Assembly (NCBI RefSeq): GCF_003597395.2
Contig: NC_133770.1
Location: 200,946,029-201,010,028, forward strand
Direction: 5' to 3'
Length of the DNA stretch: 64,000 nucleotides
Origin: Chelonoidis abingdonii
Taxonomy: Eukaryota; Chordata; Testudines; Testudinidae
The notes under the pieces were generated by a model, which saw nothing but the letters and a program-made list of their open reading frames with translations, was not told the DNA's origin and ran no database searches. Of the stretch, positions 32,478 to 43,705 are shown one piece after another. A program made the translations under genes and the position numbers. How positions within the stretch are numbered: position 1 is the stretch's first letter; every line of letters starts with the position of its first letter.

Positions 32478-32725
32478 AATTTTTTGGCAAAAAAAATTTT
32501 CTGTTGAAAATTTCCATTGTGTTCGAATCAAAACAAATGATGCAATGTAGGGATTTGAACCCCGGTCTCCCCATGCCAGATGATCACTCTAACCATTGGG
32601 TTATTGGCTACAGGCACACTCATTTTTTCACAAAAAAGTTTGAAAGGTTTTGGTTTTGTTCCACATCAGAACAAAAACAAATTTCAAATATTTTTGCAAA
32701 ATGGAATTGTTTTCCAGCCAGCCCT
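32478..32725 (-). mobile_element. AT-rich element containing a tRNA-derived SINE head
   Basis: On the minus strand 32549-32602 reads TAACCCAATGGTTAGAGTG (A box-like) and GGGGTTCAAATCCC (a consensus B box, GGTTCAAATCC), with about 20 nt between. These are the internal pol III promoter elements of a tRNA or tRNA-derived SINE. Either side is AT-rich sequence (AAAAAAATTTTCTGTTGAAA and TTTGCAAAATGGAATTG) similar to the palindromic family at 31049-31247. A foldable functional tRNA is not evident. Confidence 0.6.
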
Positions 32726-32789
32726 ACTCAACACCGTGCAGGGCTGACCCTTATAAAAGGAAAATGGTCTCTGCAAAGACTCGATGGGA

Positions 32790-32868
32790 CATTCATCTGA
32801 CGAAGTGGGTATTCACCCACGAAAGCTCATGATCCAAAACGTCTGTTAGTTTATAAGGTGCAACAGGA
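32790..32868 (+). mobile_element. Retroposon 3' fragment
   Basis: CATCTGACGAAGTGGGTATT, CACCCACGAAAGCTCATG and GTCTGTTAGTTTATAAGGTG are the 3' end of the family at 20564-20683, here in plus orientation. Confidence 0.75.
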
Positions 32869-34100
32869 TTCTCTCTCGATGGGACAAAGCTCCTGTGCTT
32901 CCACATGGGCTTAGCACAGACAATTACTCTCTAAAAGGTGAATCCATTCCATGGATAGTATACACCAGAGTCTTTTTGTTCAGCGGTCTAGAATATTATG
33001 ATACAGAAAGGTAACCCTAATTATTCATAATGTTTCCCTCAGACGACAATTGGTTAGACTAGAAATAAAAGTCCAAGAACAATGAAATGTATATTGGCAC
33101 ACTGTGGGCTAGATTCACCCCAGCTGGCACAGGGAGATGCAAATTTAACCAGAGAAACCAGCTATAGCCTCAGGTGTGGGACTGACTATTAGGGGTGGAG
33201 GTGGGGGTTAAGGAGGGAGGACATGTGTTTTTACCACTGTTGGTCTACCCCAGGAACTATGCTGGGAAAGGGCAGCTTTACTTTCTTACAGGAGCTCCAT
33301 AGTAACCTTGCCAGCAGAGACTGCCAAACATACATAGAATCAGCACATCTCTAACTGCTTTGCTTATTGTCTGGCTATGCCGAAAGAAGGACAGGAGACA
33401 TTTGACATGGGTTTAATCAGGCTGCAACTTTATTATTAAATGTCTGGGATTAACTGGCAGATAAGTGTACTGTGCAGGTAACCTCATGTTTATGCCGTAA
33501 TTACCTAGGGGGCTTTTACCAGCTCCCCCTCTTTTCGCCTTCAGCAAATCCATTGCTGGGACTTTACCATCCACCCCCCAACCTCGTAGGAAGGTTAAGG
33601 TGGGCTATAAGAATGGGGGGTTGGCTCCTTGCCATATCAATCATAGGAGTCCCCAACCAACCCCTTGTTTGTTCCTTTAATGAACACCTCTTTTTATGTC
33701 CTTTTCCAAGCCATTTATCCAGTCACTGTATACCTTTCCTGTGGAGTACCTGCATTGGACATCTGCCCTACATTTAAATAATGAGTTGCGACATATGATC
33801 TACTGCCCACCGTGCATGAACAGAGCCCACCTGAACCTGCTGTGGGGAAGGTGAAGAAAACCTCAACTGCACCCAAGCCAATATGGTGGTAAGGGCAAAA
33901 TTCCTTCCCAGCCCCCCTTAAACAAGGGAAGGCTAGCATAATGCCCACAGTAGGTGTTGACCAAAACTGATATTTTACCATCTAAAAGGGGAGGGAAGGT
34001 GGGTCCTGCATCAGTCCTGGTCCATGTAAGATGGGAGGCTTCAGGCGCAGATCCACCTCTTTTAAACCCTGCATTCCTAAGTGATGAGTCAACGACAATG
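32869..34100. other. Intronic sequence with an unclassified repeat-like block
   Basis: The part at about 33360-34090 has a different composition and wording that I associate with turtle repeats (CTACTGCCCACCGTGCATGA, ACAGAGCCCACCTGAACCTG). I cannot place it in a family. ORFs of 88-107 codons here show no domain. Confidence 0.35.
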
Positions 34101-34224
34101 CTAGGGTGACCAGAAGTCCTGATTTTATAAGGACAATCTTGATATTTGGGGCTTTTTCTTATATAGGTACCTATTACACCCCACACTGTTCCGATTTTTC
34201 ACACTTGCTGTCTGGTCACCCTAG
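34101..34224. mobile_element. MITE with perfect CTAGGGTGACCAGA inverted ends
   Basis: The termini CTAGGGTGACCAGA and TCTGGTCACCCTAG are perfect 14-bp inverted repeats. The interior includes CCTGATTTTATAAGGAC, TCTTATATAGG and CCGATTTTTCACACTTGC. The same family is at 57450-57691 and 59444-59580. Confidence 0.85.
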
Positions 34225-35179
34225 ACCACATTGACTCTTTTTGCAGCAGTTTTCACTCCCCTTGCCCTTTCCCACCAGCCATAAAGCACTGTTCCCTTCA
34301 TTTAGCCAGCAAGCCAAATACCCTACTCCCACCCCCCGCTTAAAGGTGCACAGCAGTCACACACCCACACACCAGCTAGCACTGACCAGGATACAATGCC
34401 CTACACAGCCCTTTTTATCCCCCAGTATTCTGTCCTCCACTTCTCCGTTGCACTGGTCCACTACAGCTTTGTCACTTTTCAGATTGCAAGGCCTTTACAA
34501 CGAGACTTCCTCCTCCTCATCACAAGCTGTGCACCTTGGTTTACACTGGCAGAAGACAGCACAAATGGAGGTGACTTGAGCGCTATGTTACAATTTGGGA
34601 AAAAGCAAAGATTCTTGTACATTCAGGTCCTGGATTACAGAGAAATCTGTTTGCTGATTTCTTGCTTATTCAAAAACATAAGAAATAACCCAAAGAGAAA
34701 GCAGATAAACAGCATTCATCAGATTAGTTTAACTGTGATCAAGGGAAAATTTGAAGGTCTGAAGATAAGTCTCATTTTGCCAACTAGTTTCTCTCTACAC
34801 CTAAAGTGAATGTTTACGCACTTTCCAGTGATAAGACAGAGCAGGAACTCCAAACCAGACAATCATATTCTTATGTCCTAAAACCCCAATGGTATTCTAT
34901 ACAGTTTTTAAAAATTATTATTATACAAGGTGATGAAATTCTTCAGAGTACATCTTTTGTGCACTGCAGCTCCAGGTAATTAACAGTTTTGCGCAACTAA
35001 CAGTTGAACCTTTATTTTGTCATTTAGTTACACTGGCATTTTGTTCCTTTGCAGAGTTGTGTCAGGAGACAAATAATCACTGTTATGAAACACATTATGG
35101 TGGGTATAAGCATAGCTTTTATGTGCATGCACAGAAGAAATATACAAAGAGAAAGAGGGGAAGAGAATAAAAATGTTCA
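34225..35179. other. Intronic sequence, nothing recognised
   Basis: Overlapping ORFs of 112 and 137 codons at 34241-34809 have no domain or splice context and run through C-rich low-complexity sequence. Confidence 0.4.
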
Positions 35180-35545
35180 TACTATGTCAAATGAATGGTC
35201 CATCTAGCCTAGTACCCTGTCTTCTGGCAGCAGCCAATGTAAGATGCTTCAAAGGGAATGAACAAAACAGAATAATTATTGAGTCAGCCCATCCCAGCAT
35301 CTGGCAGTAAGGATTACAGGTTAAAGCCAGAAGTGGACAAAAAAATTCAAATGAAAAAAATTGTCATTGGAAAAATAGCTTTTCAAAAAAGACTTTAATG
35401 CCAGAAGAGACCATCATGATCGTCTAGTCTGACCTCCTGCACATTGCAGGTCACAGAACCTCATGCATCTGCTCCTCTGGCTGAGTTACTGAAGTCCCCA
35501 AATCATGATTTAAAGACTTCAAGTTACAGATAATCCATCATTTAC
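35180..35545 (-). mobile_element. Two adjacent CR1-type LINE 3'-end fragments
   Basis: At 35180-35330 the plus strand reads AATGGTCCATCTAGCCTAGT, CCTGTCTTCTGGCAGCAGCC and AAGGGAATGAACAAAACAG, a CR1 tail in reverse. At 35392-35545 it reads CCAGAAGAGACCATCATGAT, CGTCTAGTCTGACCTCCTGC and AGGTCACAGAACCTCATGC, from a different CR1 subfamily tail, also in reverse. Confidence 0.7.
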
Positions 35546-35675
35546 ACTAGTTTAAACATTCATATGACCCGTGCCCCATGCTGCACAGGAAGACACTTTT
35601 TACCCATAATTGCTGACACTATCAACATTTTTCATTTCCCGCAAAATGTTTATCATTTTTTGTTTAAATTTGGTA

Positions 35676-36006
35676 CAGTAGAACCTCAGAGTTACAAACA
35701 CCAGAGTTACAAACTGACCAGTCAACTGCACGCCTCATTTGGAACCAGAAGTATGCAATCAGGCAGCAATAGAGACCAGGGGCGGGGGGAATACAGTACA
35801 GGACTGTGTTAAATGTAAACTAATTTAAAAAAAAAAAAAAGGAAAGCAGCATTTTCTCCTGCATATTCAAGTTTCAAAGCTGTATTAAGTCAATGTTCAG
35901 TTGTAAACTTTTGAAAGAACCATAACATTTTGTTTGAAGTTATGAACGTTTCAGAGATAAGAACAACCTCAGTTCCCATAGTGTTCTTAACTCTGAGGTT
36001 CTACTG
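35676..36006. mobile_element. Tigger/mariner-type MITE with TA duplication
   Basis: The termini CAGTAGAACCTCAGAGTTAC and GTTCTTAACTCTGAGGTTCTACTG are inverted repeats, flanked by TA on both sides (35674-35675 and 36007-36008). This is the pattern of Tigger-like pogo elements. An internal A run sits near 35826. It has no coding capacity. Confidence 0.85.
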
Positions 36007-36157
36007 TATATAAAATATGTTGATAACCATTTTGATTTAAAAAAATCAAATATTTTGGATAAATGGTCAAGTTCAAAATCCAATGATACTAAAATAACTT
36101 CAAAAACATTGTCATTTTCATGATTTTTGAACTGTTGTTTGGCTTTAGTTATGCACA

Positions 36158-36300
36158 GAACTAAGATTGGGCTACTTTCCTGCCTCTGCCACAGATTTGC
36201 TCTCCGACCTTAAATAAGTCATGCTGGCCTAAATTATCACAACTGTTTTCTGACTTTGGGTGCCTCAATTTATTTATTGGAAAGGGGAGGACGGGTAAAG
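36158..36300 (+). repeat. tRNA-derived SINE (MIR-like) fragment
   Basis: CCTGCCTCTGCCACAGATTT, GCTCTCCGACCTTAAATAAG and TTTGGGTGCCTCAATTTATT follow the core and tail of MIR-type SINEs (...GACCTTGGGCAAGTCA... CCTCAGTTT). Confidence 0.6.
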
Positions 36301-36794
36301 TGCAAGTTATTTGTATTATTACAGAATGGTTCAGATGGATGAATAGACAAACGTTGACTGGAAGACTTGTGGTATGATCTGATGCAACATACAGTATAAA
36401 GTTATGTATAAAATATGAAGCTATGTATGAGGACATTAGATTTGTTTATACTTTATTCTGTAGAGAATAATCAATATCAGTTTGTAGATTTTTAATTTAT
36501 CATATTATAGTATGAGTAAGACAGGAGCTACAGGAAATACCTGAGTTATTAGCATGAAGTTCTGTTCATTGACTGTTAGATTAATTGTTGACAAACTGTG
36601 GCACAGTGAACACCATTTTAAAGCTAATTTTCCAGAACAGTAGCAAATGTTTCTATTAGTCGAGTAAATGAACAACAAAATATTCATCTGCATTCATATT
36701 TGATATGTGCAGCCATACATCATACTAAACTGGAGATTCAATATGCAGTATTGTATTTGCAGATGCCCACTATTATCTACAGAATACTTAACTT
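36301..36794. other. Intronic sequence, nothing recognised
   Basis: AT-rich intron. Confidence 0.4.
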
Positions 36795-37156
36795 CAGGGG
36801 TGAAAGTGGGCTGGTATGGGCCAGTACGGCATACCAGTAAGAAGCTGGTACTGGCCCGTATGTAGCCCACGTTGCTGCTGCCTTAACATTGCTGTCCCTT
36901 TTGCTGAAGGGGGACACATTTAATGTCATTGACCCTTTTGCCCCCCCCAGCCACCGATGGCCACCGATGGCCAGTGATTTAAAAGGGCCTGAGGACCCAG
37001 ACCCTGGACCCTTTTAAATTGCCACTGGAGCCCTGGGTAGTCAGGGACAGGCAGTGTGGATGGGCTGGCTGGGGGACACTGATGCCCACAGCCCCACCCC
37101 TTTCACTCAAGGCCAGCCCCCGTACTGGTAAGAATTTAGTATTACTTTCACCCCTG
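36795..37156. mobile_element. TIR element with perfect CAGGGGTGAAAGT ends
   Basis: The ends CAGGGGTGAAAGT and ACTTTCACCCCTG are perfect 13-bp inverted repeats. CCAGTACGGCATACCAGTAA and CCGTACTGGTAAGAA are subterminal inverted blocks. The interior has a short tandem duplication CCACCGATGG x2. CAGGG ends suggest hAT, but the 8-bp flanks CTTAACTT and CCTGAACT match at only about half the positions. Confidence 0.75.
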
Positions 37157-38217
37157 CCTGAACTTACCACTTTGGGCCTGATTCAAAACCTGTTGAAGTC
37201 AGTGGGAAGATTCCCACTGGTTTGAGATCAGATCCTTCAGAAAAAAGTGGAAATTAACATTCCATAAAATAGAAACCCTGGAAGGCATTTCATCTTGAAA
37301 TGTTGTCACAGCATTAGCTCACCAATTAGCCTTAACTGTAGAGTCGCTACTCGAAGTTCTGGTTGCATGGATAAGAAAGACATCTAAGATGACAGCACAG
37401 AGTAGATTGGAAGTAGATCAATTATGAAAATTACCCTGACTTACTCATATGTTGCAAATACTTGCTTTAGTCTGAACCTGTTTGTATTATTTCTAAAATT
37501 AACTTTTTTTCCTACGGATGCAAACATCAAACCCTCAAGCCAGACACTCTAGGACTACTTTTGAGAAAGCTAATAATAACATAAATAATGCATGGACTTG
37601 ATTGCTACCATTTACCAATGGCACTTCTCTCACAAAGAGAGTTTGATTCTTTCAAGTCATGGTTGCGATGTTTTTTGTAAAGTTTAATGGACACACAACA
37701 CAATATTCAGTCACTGTACTTAAAAAACCAAGAGTTTGACTTTCGCTCATGTTTTTAAACATATCTATATATAAGATCCTAATAAGAAAGGCACAAAACA
37801 AAAGCAAGCAAAGCAGATTACAGATGTTACTCTTTATTTGGTTATCTAAAAATGTATTTAATTAAAAGATTTACCCTTTTATTAGGTTAAGGAGCACAGT
37901 ACATTTTCAGAGAGCACTGCAGATTGCTGAAATACTGCCACTGATTTTAATAGGAGTTGTCCATCTAAAACTTTTTAGAATGTTTGAAGATTTAGGGGCA
38001 AGAGAGCTGATTTTCAGAAGTGCAGGACACCCAAAAAATTAAATGAAAATAATCAGAGCTGTGGATGGTCGGGGCCTCTGAATATCAGCATGCGAGTCTT
38101 AAGTAACACTACAGTAAGCAATGGAAATCAATGATAAGAATGGACTGAATTTATAGAGATGGTTGTTATTTAATTTCCTATTTTAGTGGGATCAGTGGGA
38201 GGAATTTCTATGGTGTT

Positions 38218-38220
<3 letters not shown>
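37157..38220. other. Intronic sequence with a short palindromic fragment
   Basis: Positions 37172-37235 (GGGCCTGATTCAAAACC... TTTGAGATCAGATCC) belong to the small palindromic family at 11365-11451. The rest is AT-rich and unrecognised. Confidence 0.4.

Positions 38221-38280
<60 letters not shown>
38221..38280. repeat. (TG)30 microsatellite
   Basis: Sixty uninterrupted bases of TG repeat. Confidence 0.97.
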
Positions 38281-38281
<1 letters not shown>

Positions 38282-38483
38282 CGTTAAACTTCTGCATCCT
38301 GCGCTGCTTTCACCCCAAGTAAGAATGAGAAATGTGAAGGGCGTAAGCTGAAGTGAGTACAGTATCTATTTAAGTTAATGGTAAATCTCCCATTGAAGTG
38401 ACAGCTGGTTGCGTAATCACGCATGAAGAGCTAAAGAAAAGTGTGTAATGAATAGCCAAATGATATAAACAAACAGAGCGCTA

Positions 38484-40930
38484 ACAGGGCTCGGAGTTTC
38501 ATGGGAGTTCTGTTGGAGGACAGGTTTTGAGTTTGTGGATTGTATGTGGAGTTTGTGTGTGAGTGAGTGTGTGTGAAGGCTGCTAGGGCCGTGTGCTGGG
38601 GAAGAGGCTGAGCCCTGATTTGGGGGGCGCGGCTTACCCTGATTAGCGGGTCCTATTATAAGTAGCCAGGCTACTCAGGCCAGAGGCACAGACAGCTGCA
38701 GCGGCAAGAAGCCAGGACACAGAGCTGCTACCAGGGAAGTTTCAGTGGAGTTTCCCAGGGGACGTTGCAGGGGAGCCTAAGACGGAGAAACAGAAAGCAG
38801 ACAAGGGAGGGTAGCGGGGTCTGCAGCAGCAGTACTTGTTGGGGCCCTGTGGTGCGGGGGTGCGGTGGACATGCAGGCACAGAGTGTGGAAGGCCATTGA
38901 GTTGAGACAGAGGCAGAATGTGAGCGACAACACCTGAGGATGACCAGATGTGGAAGCCGTGGGTTATGTACATGGTCCTGGGAGGGGGCCCCTGAAAGGA
39001 GTTTGCTGTCTGAGTGCCCCGCGGATGAGCTTGCTGAAGAAAAGATACAAGGTCTGGAGATGCCAGTGGAACTTTGGCTGAGTTTAGAGGGGTTTGAAAG
39101 CGAGAATGATGACAGAGACATGAGGCCCAGGAAGCGTCAGATGGAGATGGAGCAGGACCAAAGAATTCCTGCGAAGGGACGGCTGGGTGAGGATAGTGGA
39201 CCGTGGAGAGCATGTGACTAGGAGAACAGGCCAGAGGAAAAGCGGGCCACGCGACGGAGAAAGAACCAGGAACAGGTTTGCTTGAGTGCGAAAATGAAGA
39301 CGGAGCACGAGAGGTGCTCGCTGAGGAGAGAGGGAATGGGGGGGAAGGAAATAAGAGACGAGCAGCTAGTCTGCCAGAAGGGAGGGGAGGAGTTCAATGG
39401 AAGCAAACCAAGTATGGCCCAGGAGGCTTGCAAGGGTGAATATGAATCGGAGGATTGCGGCCAGCAGGGTGCAGGAGTTAGACCTGGAGAATCCACTGTT
39501 GCCAGAAAAGGCAGTCTATCGTGAATTGGAGACTGCCTTACTGAGAAGAAAGACAGGCTGTAATAGAGCTGATCGGGAGACATCAGAAGGGGGTACTGTC
39601 TTACCTGGGTGCAATATACAGGATGGGACCTGAGGCTGGAAAGGATCCTAGCGGAGCAGGAAAGAAGTCCAGTGATTGTCTTCATGTAGGGACGAAGATA
39701 TGGCAGTTACTCGCTGGACTGTAATCAAGGAGGACTATGACAGACTCGGGGAAGCGACGCTGCAAGGAATCGAGGCTAGGTGACTTCAGTGGGATCTGCC
39801 TGGTCCTAGAGAAGGGTGACGAAAGAGGATGGACAAGATTACTGAAATTAGACAGATGGCTCAGGCAGTGGTTGCTTATAAGAGGGATTTGGGATGTAGG
39901 TCATTGGGAAGCACTTGACAGACGAGGACGAATGTATCTCTCGGGAGGGACTTCACCCTAAGGTAAGGAAGGAATAACTTCTAGATGGGAAGGCATCGCG
40001 AGCGCATTTAAGAGAGCTTTAAAAGTAGGGAATTGGGGGAGATGGTGGGAGATGTCCAGGAGATCTCCACGCAAATTTTAACCTGGAGGGGAAGGTAACA
40101 AAGTGAGAGGCGGATACGCTTGTGGACGAAGAATTGACCACGAGGAAATCGGGTGTAGAAACTAGACTAACAGATGATGGCCTGGTGGTAGATGTTGTGT
40201 CACATGGGGTAAAGAATGGTCACTGGATGCAAACGCCAAAAATTAAAATGCCTTGTACACTATGCAGGGAGCCTAGGTAACACGATGGAGGGAATGGAGC
40301 TACTGGTGCAGTGGAGTGAAAGCCGGATATTATAGGGATAACAGAACCTGGTGGAATAGTACTCAGACTGAGTATTACGTATTGAAGGCTATGTGCTGTT
40401 TAGAAAGACAAGGGCCAAACGGCAGAAGGTGGACTGGAGTAGCAACTGAACACACATCAATGTGAGGTGAACTGTAATGAAATAAGAAGTGATGGACATG
40501 GATAAGACACGAGTTCGGCTGGCAAAACACAACTGGGTAAAAGCTTACTAAGCATCCCCTGAAGATGTGCTTGGGGTGCTCAACAGACCGCCGGGATCTG
40601 ATCTGGATATGGGATAAGCACTCTTTAATGCTTCTTTAATGAAAGTAAACTAAGGAGGAAATGTGTGATCATGGGATAGCTTCAGACTTCGATATAGACG
40701 GGAGGAACAAGTGCTTGCAAGAATAATAGGGTCAGATTTTTCTGGATGTGATAGTGATGATTTCTTCACAAGTCATGAATTGAAGTACCGACAAGAGGGG
40801 ATGCCATTTTAGATTTGGTTTTGGTAAGCAGTGAGGACCTCGTAGAAGAAATGGTGGTAGGGGACAACCTTGGTTCGAGTGATCATGAGCTGATTCAGTT
40901 CAAACTAGATGGAAGGATAAACAAAGGTAG
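38484..40930 (+). mobile_element. CR1 LINE 5' half (5' UTR to endonuclease)
   Basis: The unit starts near GCTAACAGGGCTCGGAGTTT, passes through TACCCTGATTAGCGGG and AGCCAGGCTACTCAGGCC, which I recognise as the 5' region of a long turtle CR1, and reaches endonuclease sequence at 40290-40930. Landmarks there are ATTATAGGGATAACAGAACC, ACCGCCGGGATCTGATCTGG, CAAGAGGGGATGCCATTTTA and TTGGTTCGAGTGATCATGAG, the last encoding the conserved SDH motif. It stops at AAACAAAGGTAG. It thus keeps the 5' end and lacks the 3' half. Minus-strand ORFs up to 161 codons at 38728-39685 are reverse readings. Confidence 0.75.
40200..40930 (+). pseudogene. CR1 endonuclease (APE-type) remnant
   Basis: In broken frames the sequence encodes the APE-like endonuclease of CR1 ORF2, recognisable by GSSDHELIQFKL at about 40876-40911 with the Ser-Asp-His catalytic motif intact. 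Upstream frames are interrupted by many small deletions. The reverse transcriptase that should follow is absent. Confidence 0.65.
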
Positions 40931-42183
40931 ATGATTAATTGTGATGGCAGAAAGACCTGTGAAAACTCCATTCTTGAGTCTCAATTCAGTCTGGTAAAGA
41001 AACTGATAAGAACATGAACAATTATCACAAGCACATTTTACTCCTCTGATTCCATTGCTCTTGTATTTCTGCTTTTTCATTTTAGTTGCTTAGCCTGAGA
41101 TTCTGTCATTTAATAATATTAGTCAATTTGGGGCTGACTTGTAGAAAAACTCAGGCCACAGCACCACCTAAAAGTATTTTAACAGGGGGATAAATGTATT
41201 GGCAGTGAAATAGCCTCTGATGTTCGGCACTATTCTCCTCCATAAGAGAATGGGAGAGTGTCAGGGGATCCATAAGCCTCTCCCTGAACTGGCTTCAATC
41301 TGCTCCCAAACACCTCCTGCACCAAAATGCAGGAAGCCCACCTGACATTGAGCTTGATGCTACAGGAAGGGTGTGCCATTCCCAGGTCCCATACCCTCAC
41401 CTTTCCTGCACAGCAGAACCACATTGATTCTACAGCCAGACTGCCCTCTGTAGCCATGGAAGAAGGAGCTAGGTTTGCCCCTTAGAGAAGGTTATAGATG
41501 TTGCAACCATTAGCGCACTTCCTATATCCGTCATTCTCCATGTGGGGATGGATAAAATCAGTGCTGTAAAAGCTGACTACATCACAAGTGCAGATGACAT
41601 ACGGGAGCAGAAGTAAATTCTATTGATAAGAGTTTGAAATGAATGTTAGTACAGGTCAGGATTAGGTGATGTTAGTGGGAGGAAAAAGTAATTTAGTGCT
41701 ACAGTATCTGTTTTTGCTTGCCATTTTAGGATTTAGACTGGCACCTGCTGTCTCAGTTGTGATATTTTACTGTTTAACATGGATATAAAATTTGGTGGGA
41801 GATTAGCTGGGAGGTATCTGAGAATAGCAGTTAGAGCAAGGTCCATTTTGGAGGGTTCAGAAAAGTCTCTTTCCCATCCACTTCTGTAGCACCTTCCTAC
41901 TTCTCACCCAGGTCTATGTTCTCCACTTTCAACTACTGGTAAGCCTTCCTTTGAAGGTTAAGCATGTCTGGTATCATCTTTTACAAGGACTCATGGCTGT
42001 TTCTTTTTACATATCTCTGTGTGATTCAAAGGCATATGTAGACTCTTGGATACCACCAACAAGGCAGCCCAAGAGAGATATGGACTTTAAGCACTTAACC
42101 AGGGCAACAGCTGGACTGAGAAATGAAGTCAGCTACTGTCCTTCCTATGTCTTGAGGGCATGAGGTCAAATGTCATATACAGA
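40931..42183. other. Intronic sequence, nothing recognised
   Basis: No repeat or gene supported. ORFs of 61-75 codons show nothing. Confidence 0.4.
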
Positions 42184-42478
42184 GGGTATGTCTTCACTAC
42201 CGGCTGTATCGGCAGGTAGCAATTGATTTCTCGGGGATCGATATATCGCGTCTCATCTAGACACGATATATCGATCACCGAACGCACTCCTGTCAACTCC
42301 GGAACTCCACCAATGCGAATGGCGGTAGCGGAGTCGACAGGGGGAGCCGCGGACGTCGATCCCATGCCACGACGACGGTAGATAACTCAATCTAAGATAC
42401 TTTGACTTCAGTTACGCTATTCACGTAGCTGAAGTTGCGTATCTTATATCGATCCCCGCCTCCAGTGTAGACCAGCCC
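42184..42478 (+). mobile_element. MITE with central palindrome and 3-bp duplication
   Basis: The termini GGGTATGTCTTCACTACC and CCAGTGTAGACCAGCCC are inverted, flanked by AGA on both sides (42181-42183 and 42479-42481). A central palindrome at 42236-42276 has arms of about 13 bp, GATCGATATATCG and CGATATATCGATC. An inverted pair AAGATACTTTGACTTCAG and TAGCTGAAGTTGCGTATCTTA lies at the right. Three-base duplications fit PIF/Harbinger-type mobilisation (inference). Confidence 0.8.
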
Positions 42479-43099
42479 AGAGTTAGAGCAATTATTCCCA
42501 GGACAAGGGTGGTGGAAAAGAGATGGCGTCTCCCTTTAGAAATAGAACTGCTGAGGTGTGTGTGTGGGAGAGAGAGAGAGAGAGAACTGTTGTGGAGTAT
42601 TTAGCTATGTAACTAAGACATTTGTTTTCTGTGCATTTGTAGCTTTGACTCTCTAAAGACTGCTATCTGTGGAGTCTGGCAGCCATTTTGTGTTCTGTTT
42701 AGTGAGACTGGCAGAGGAGACACACAAACACTGTGCTGTCTCACGGACATTTAATGTTTATTCTTTCTTATTTTGCTGTTCCTCCAATCTGAAATAAAGT
42801 AAAAAAAGAAGCTTAACTCTCTCACCGACAGAATATAAAAGATATTACCTCTTCCACCTTGTGTCTCTCATCAGAAATAAAGGTAATTCTGACAAAGTAT
42901 GTTTGTTCTTTGTGCACAAATGCAACACATGGCATACCCTCCTTGGGGACGATCTATCAAGGAAGGTGCACAGAACTCCTCTTAAAGATGACCAACACAA
43001 AAGTATACATCCTCACTGAGGGGCCACATGACTTGCCCAATCCAGCCATCAACATGTGCTAACTAGGCTTCCTAAAATGTTCTCTCTCTGTGAAAAATG
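42479..43099. other. Intronic sequence, nothing recognised
   Basis: It includes a (GA)n tract near 42568-42584 and two AATAAA-like hexamers (42794, 42876), without a gene. Confidence 0.35.
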
Positions 43100-43705
43100 A
43101 AAAGGCAAAATATGTACGACACTAGCAGGCCAGGTACCAGCTCATGCCAATGTCCCCATATCTCAGCTGAATATTGGGGGGTTGCAGGTGCTGGGGTGGT
43201 GGCCCGTGACCCTGCTGGTGCTATGGGGGGGAGAGGCGAGCCACAGCACATGGCCTGGGACCTCTACTGGGAGGGGAAGGGTTGACGGGGCTCGCAGTCT
43301 CCCTACCCAGCTCCGCGTGTCCCTGCAGCTCCTAGGAGGAGGGATGGACAAGGGCTGTTACTCCCACACTCGCTGACTCAGCAGCTCCCATTGGCCAGGA
43401 ACTACAGCCAATGGGAGCTTCCGGGGCATTGCCTGCAGGTCCTCTGGCCCCTCCACCTAGGAGCTGCAGGGACATGCCGGTGGGAGCTGGGGTGTTCCCA
43501 CCCCCAGGTAAGCACCGCCCTGTATATCAACCCCCTGCCCCAGCCCTGAGCCCCATCCCACAAACCCAAACTGCTGCTGCTGGCCCAGGGGCTGCCCAGC
43601 CAGGCAGTCCCTGAGCCAGGACCAGCAGCTGAAGAAGTCATAGAGGTCATGGAAAGTCATGAAATCCATGACTTCCATAACCTCTGTGACAGACACACAG
43701 CCTTA
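43100..43705. repeat. GC-rich unclassified repeat ending in a palindrome
   Basis: GC-rich sequence ends in GTCATAGAGGTCATGGAAAG, TCATGAAATCCATGACTTCC and ATAACCTCTGTGACAGAC. This is a palindromic terminus (GTCATGGAA/TTCCATGAC type) I have seen on turtle repeats. Inverted CCCATTGGCCAGGAACT and AGCCAATGGGAGC lie near 43390-43420. No left terminus was found. Confidence 0.45.

Noticed and set aside
34241..34809. Overlapping plus-strand ORFs of 112 and 137 codons
   Set aside because: The first part is C-rich low-complexity sequence, no domain is visible and no splice or promoter context supports a gene.
38728..39685. Minus-strand ORFs up to 161 codons
   Set aside because: They are reverse readings of the 5' region of a plus-strand CR1 and show no domain.
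42794..42882. AATAAA hexamers as a gene 3' end
   Set aside because: No coding sequence or splice acceptor precedes them on the plus strand, and the hexamer is frequent by chance in AT-rich intron.
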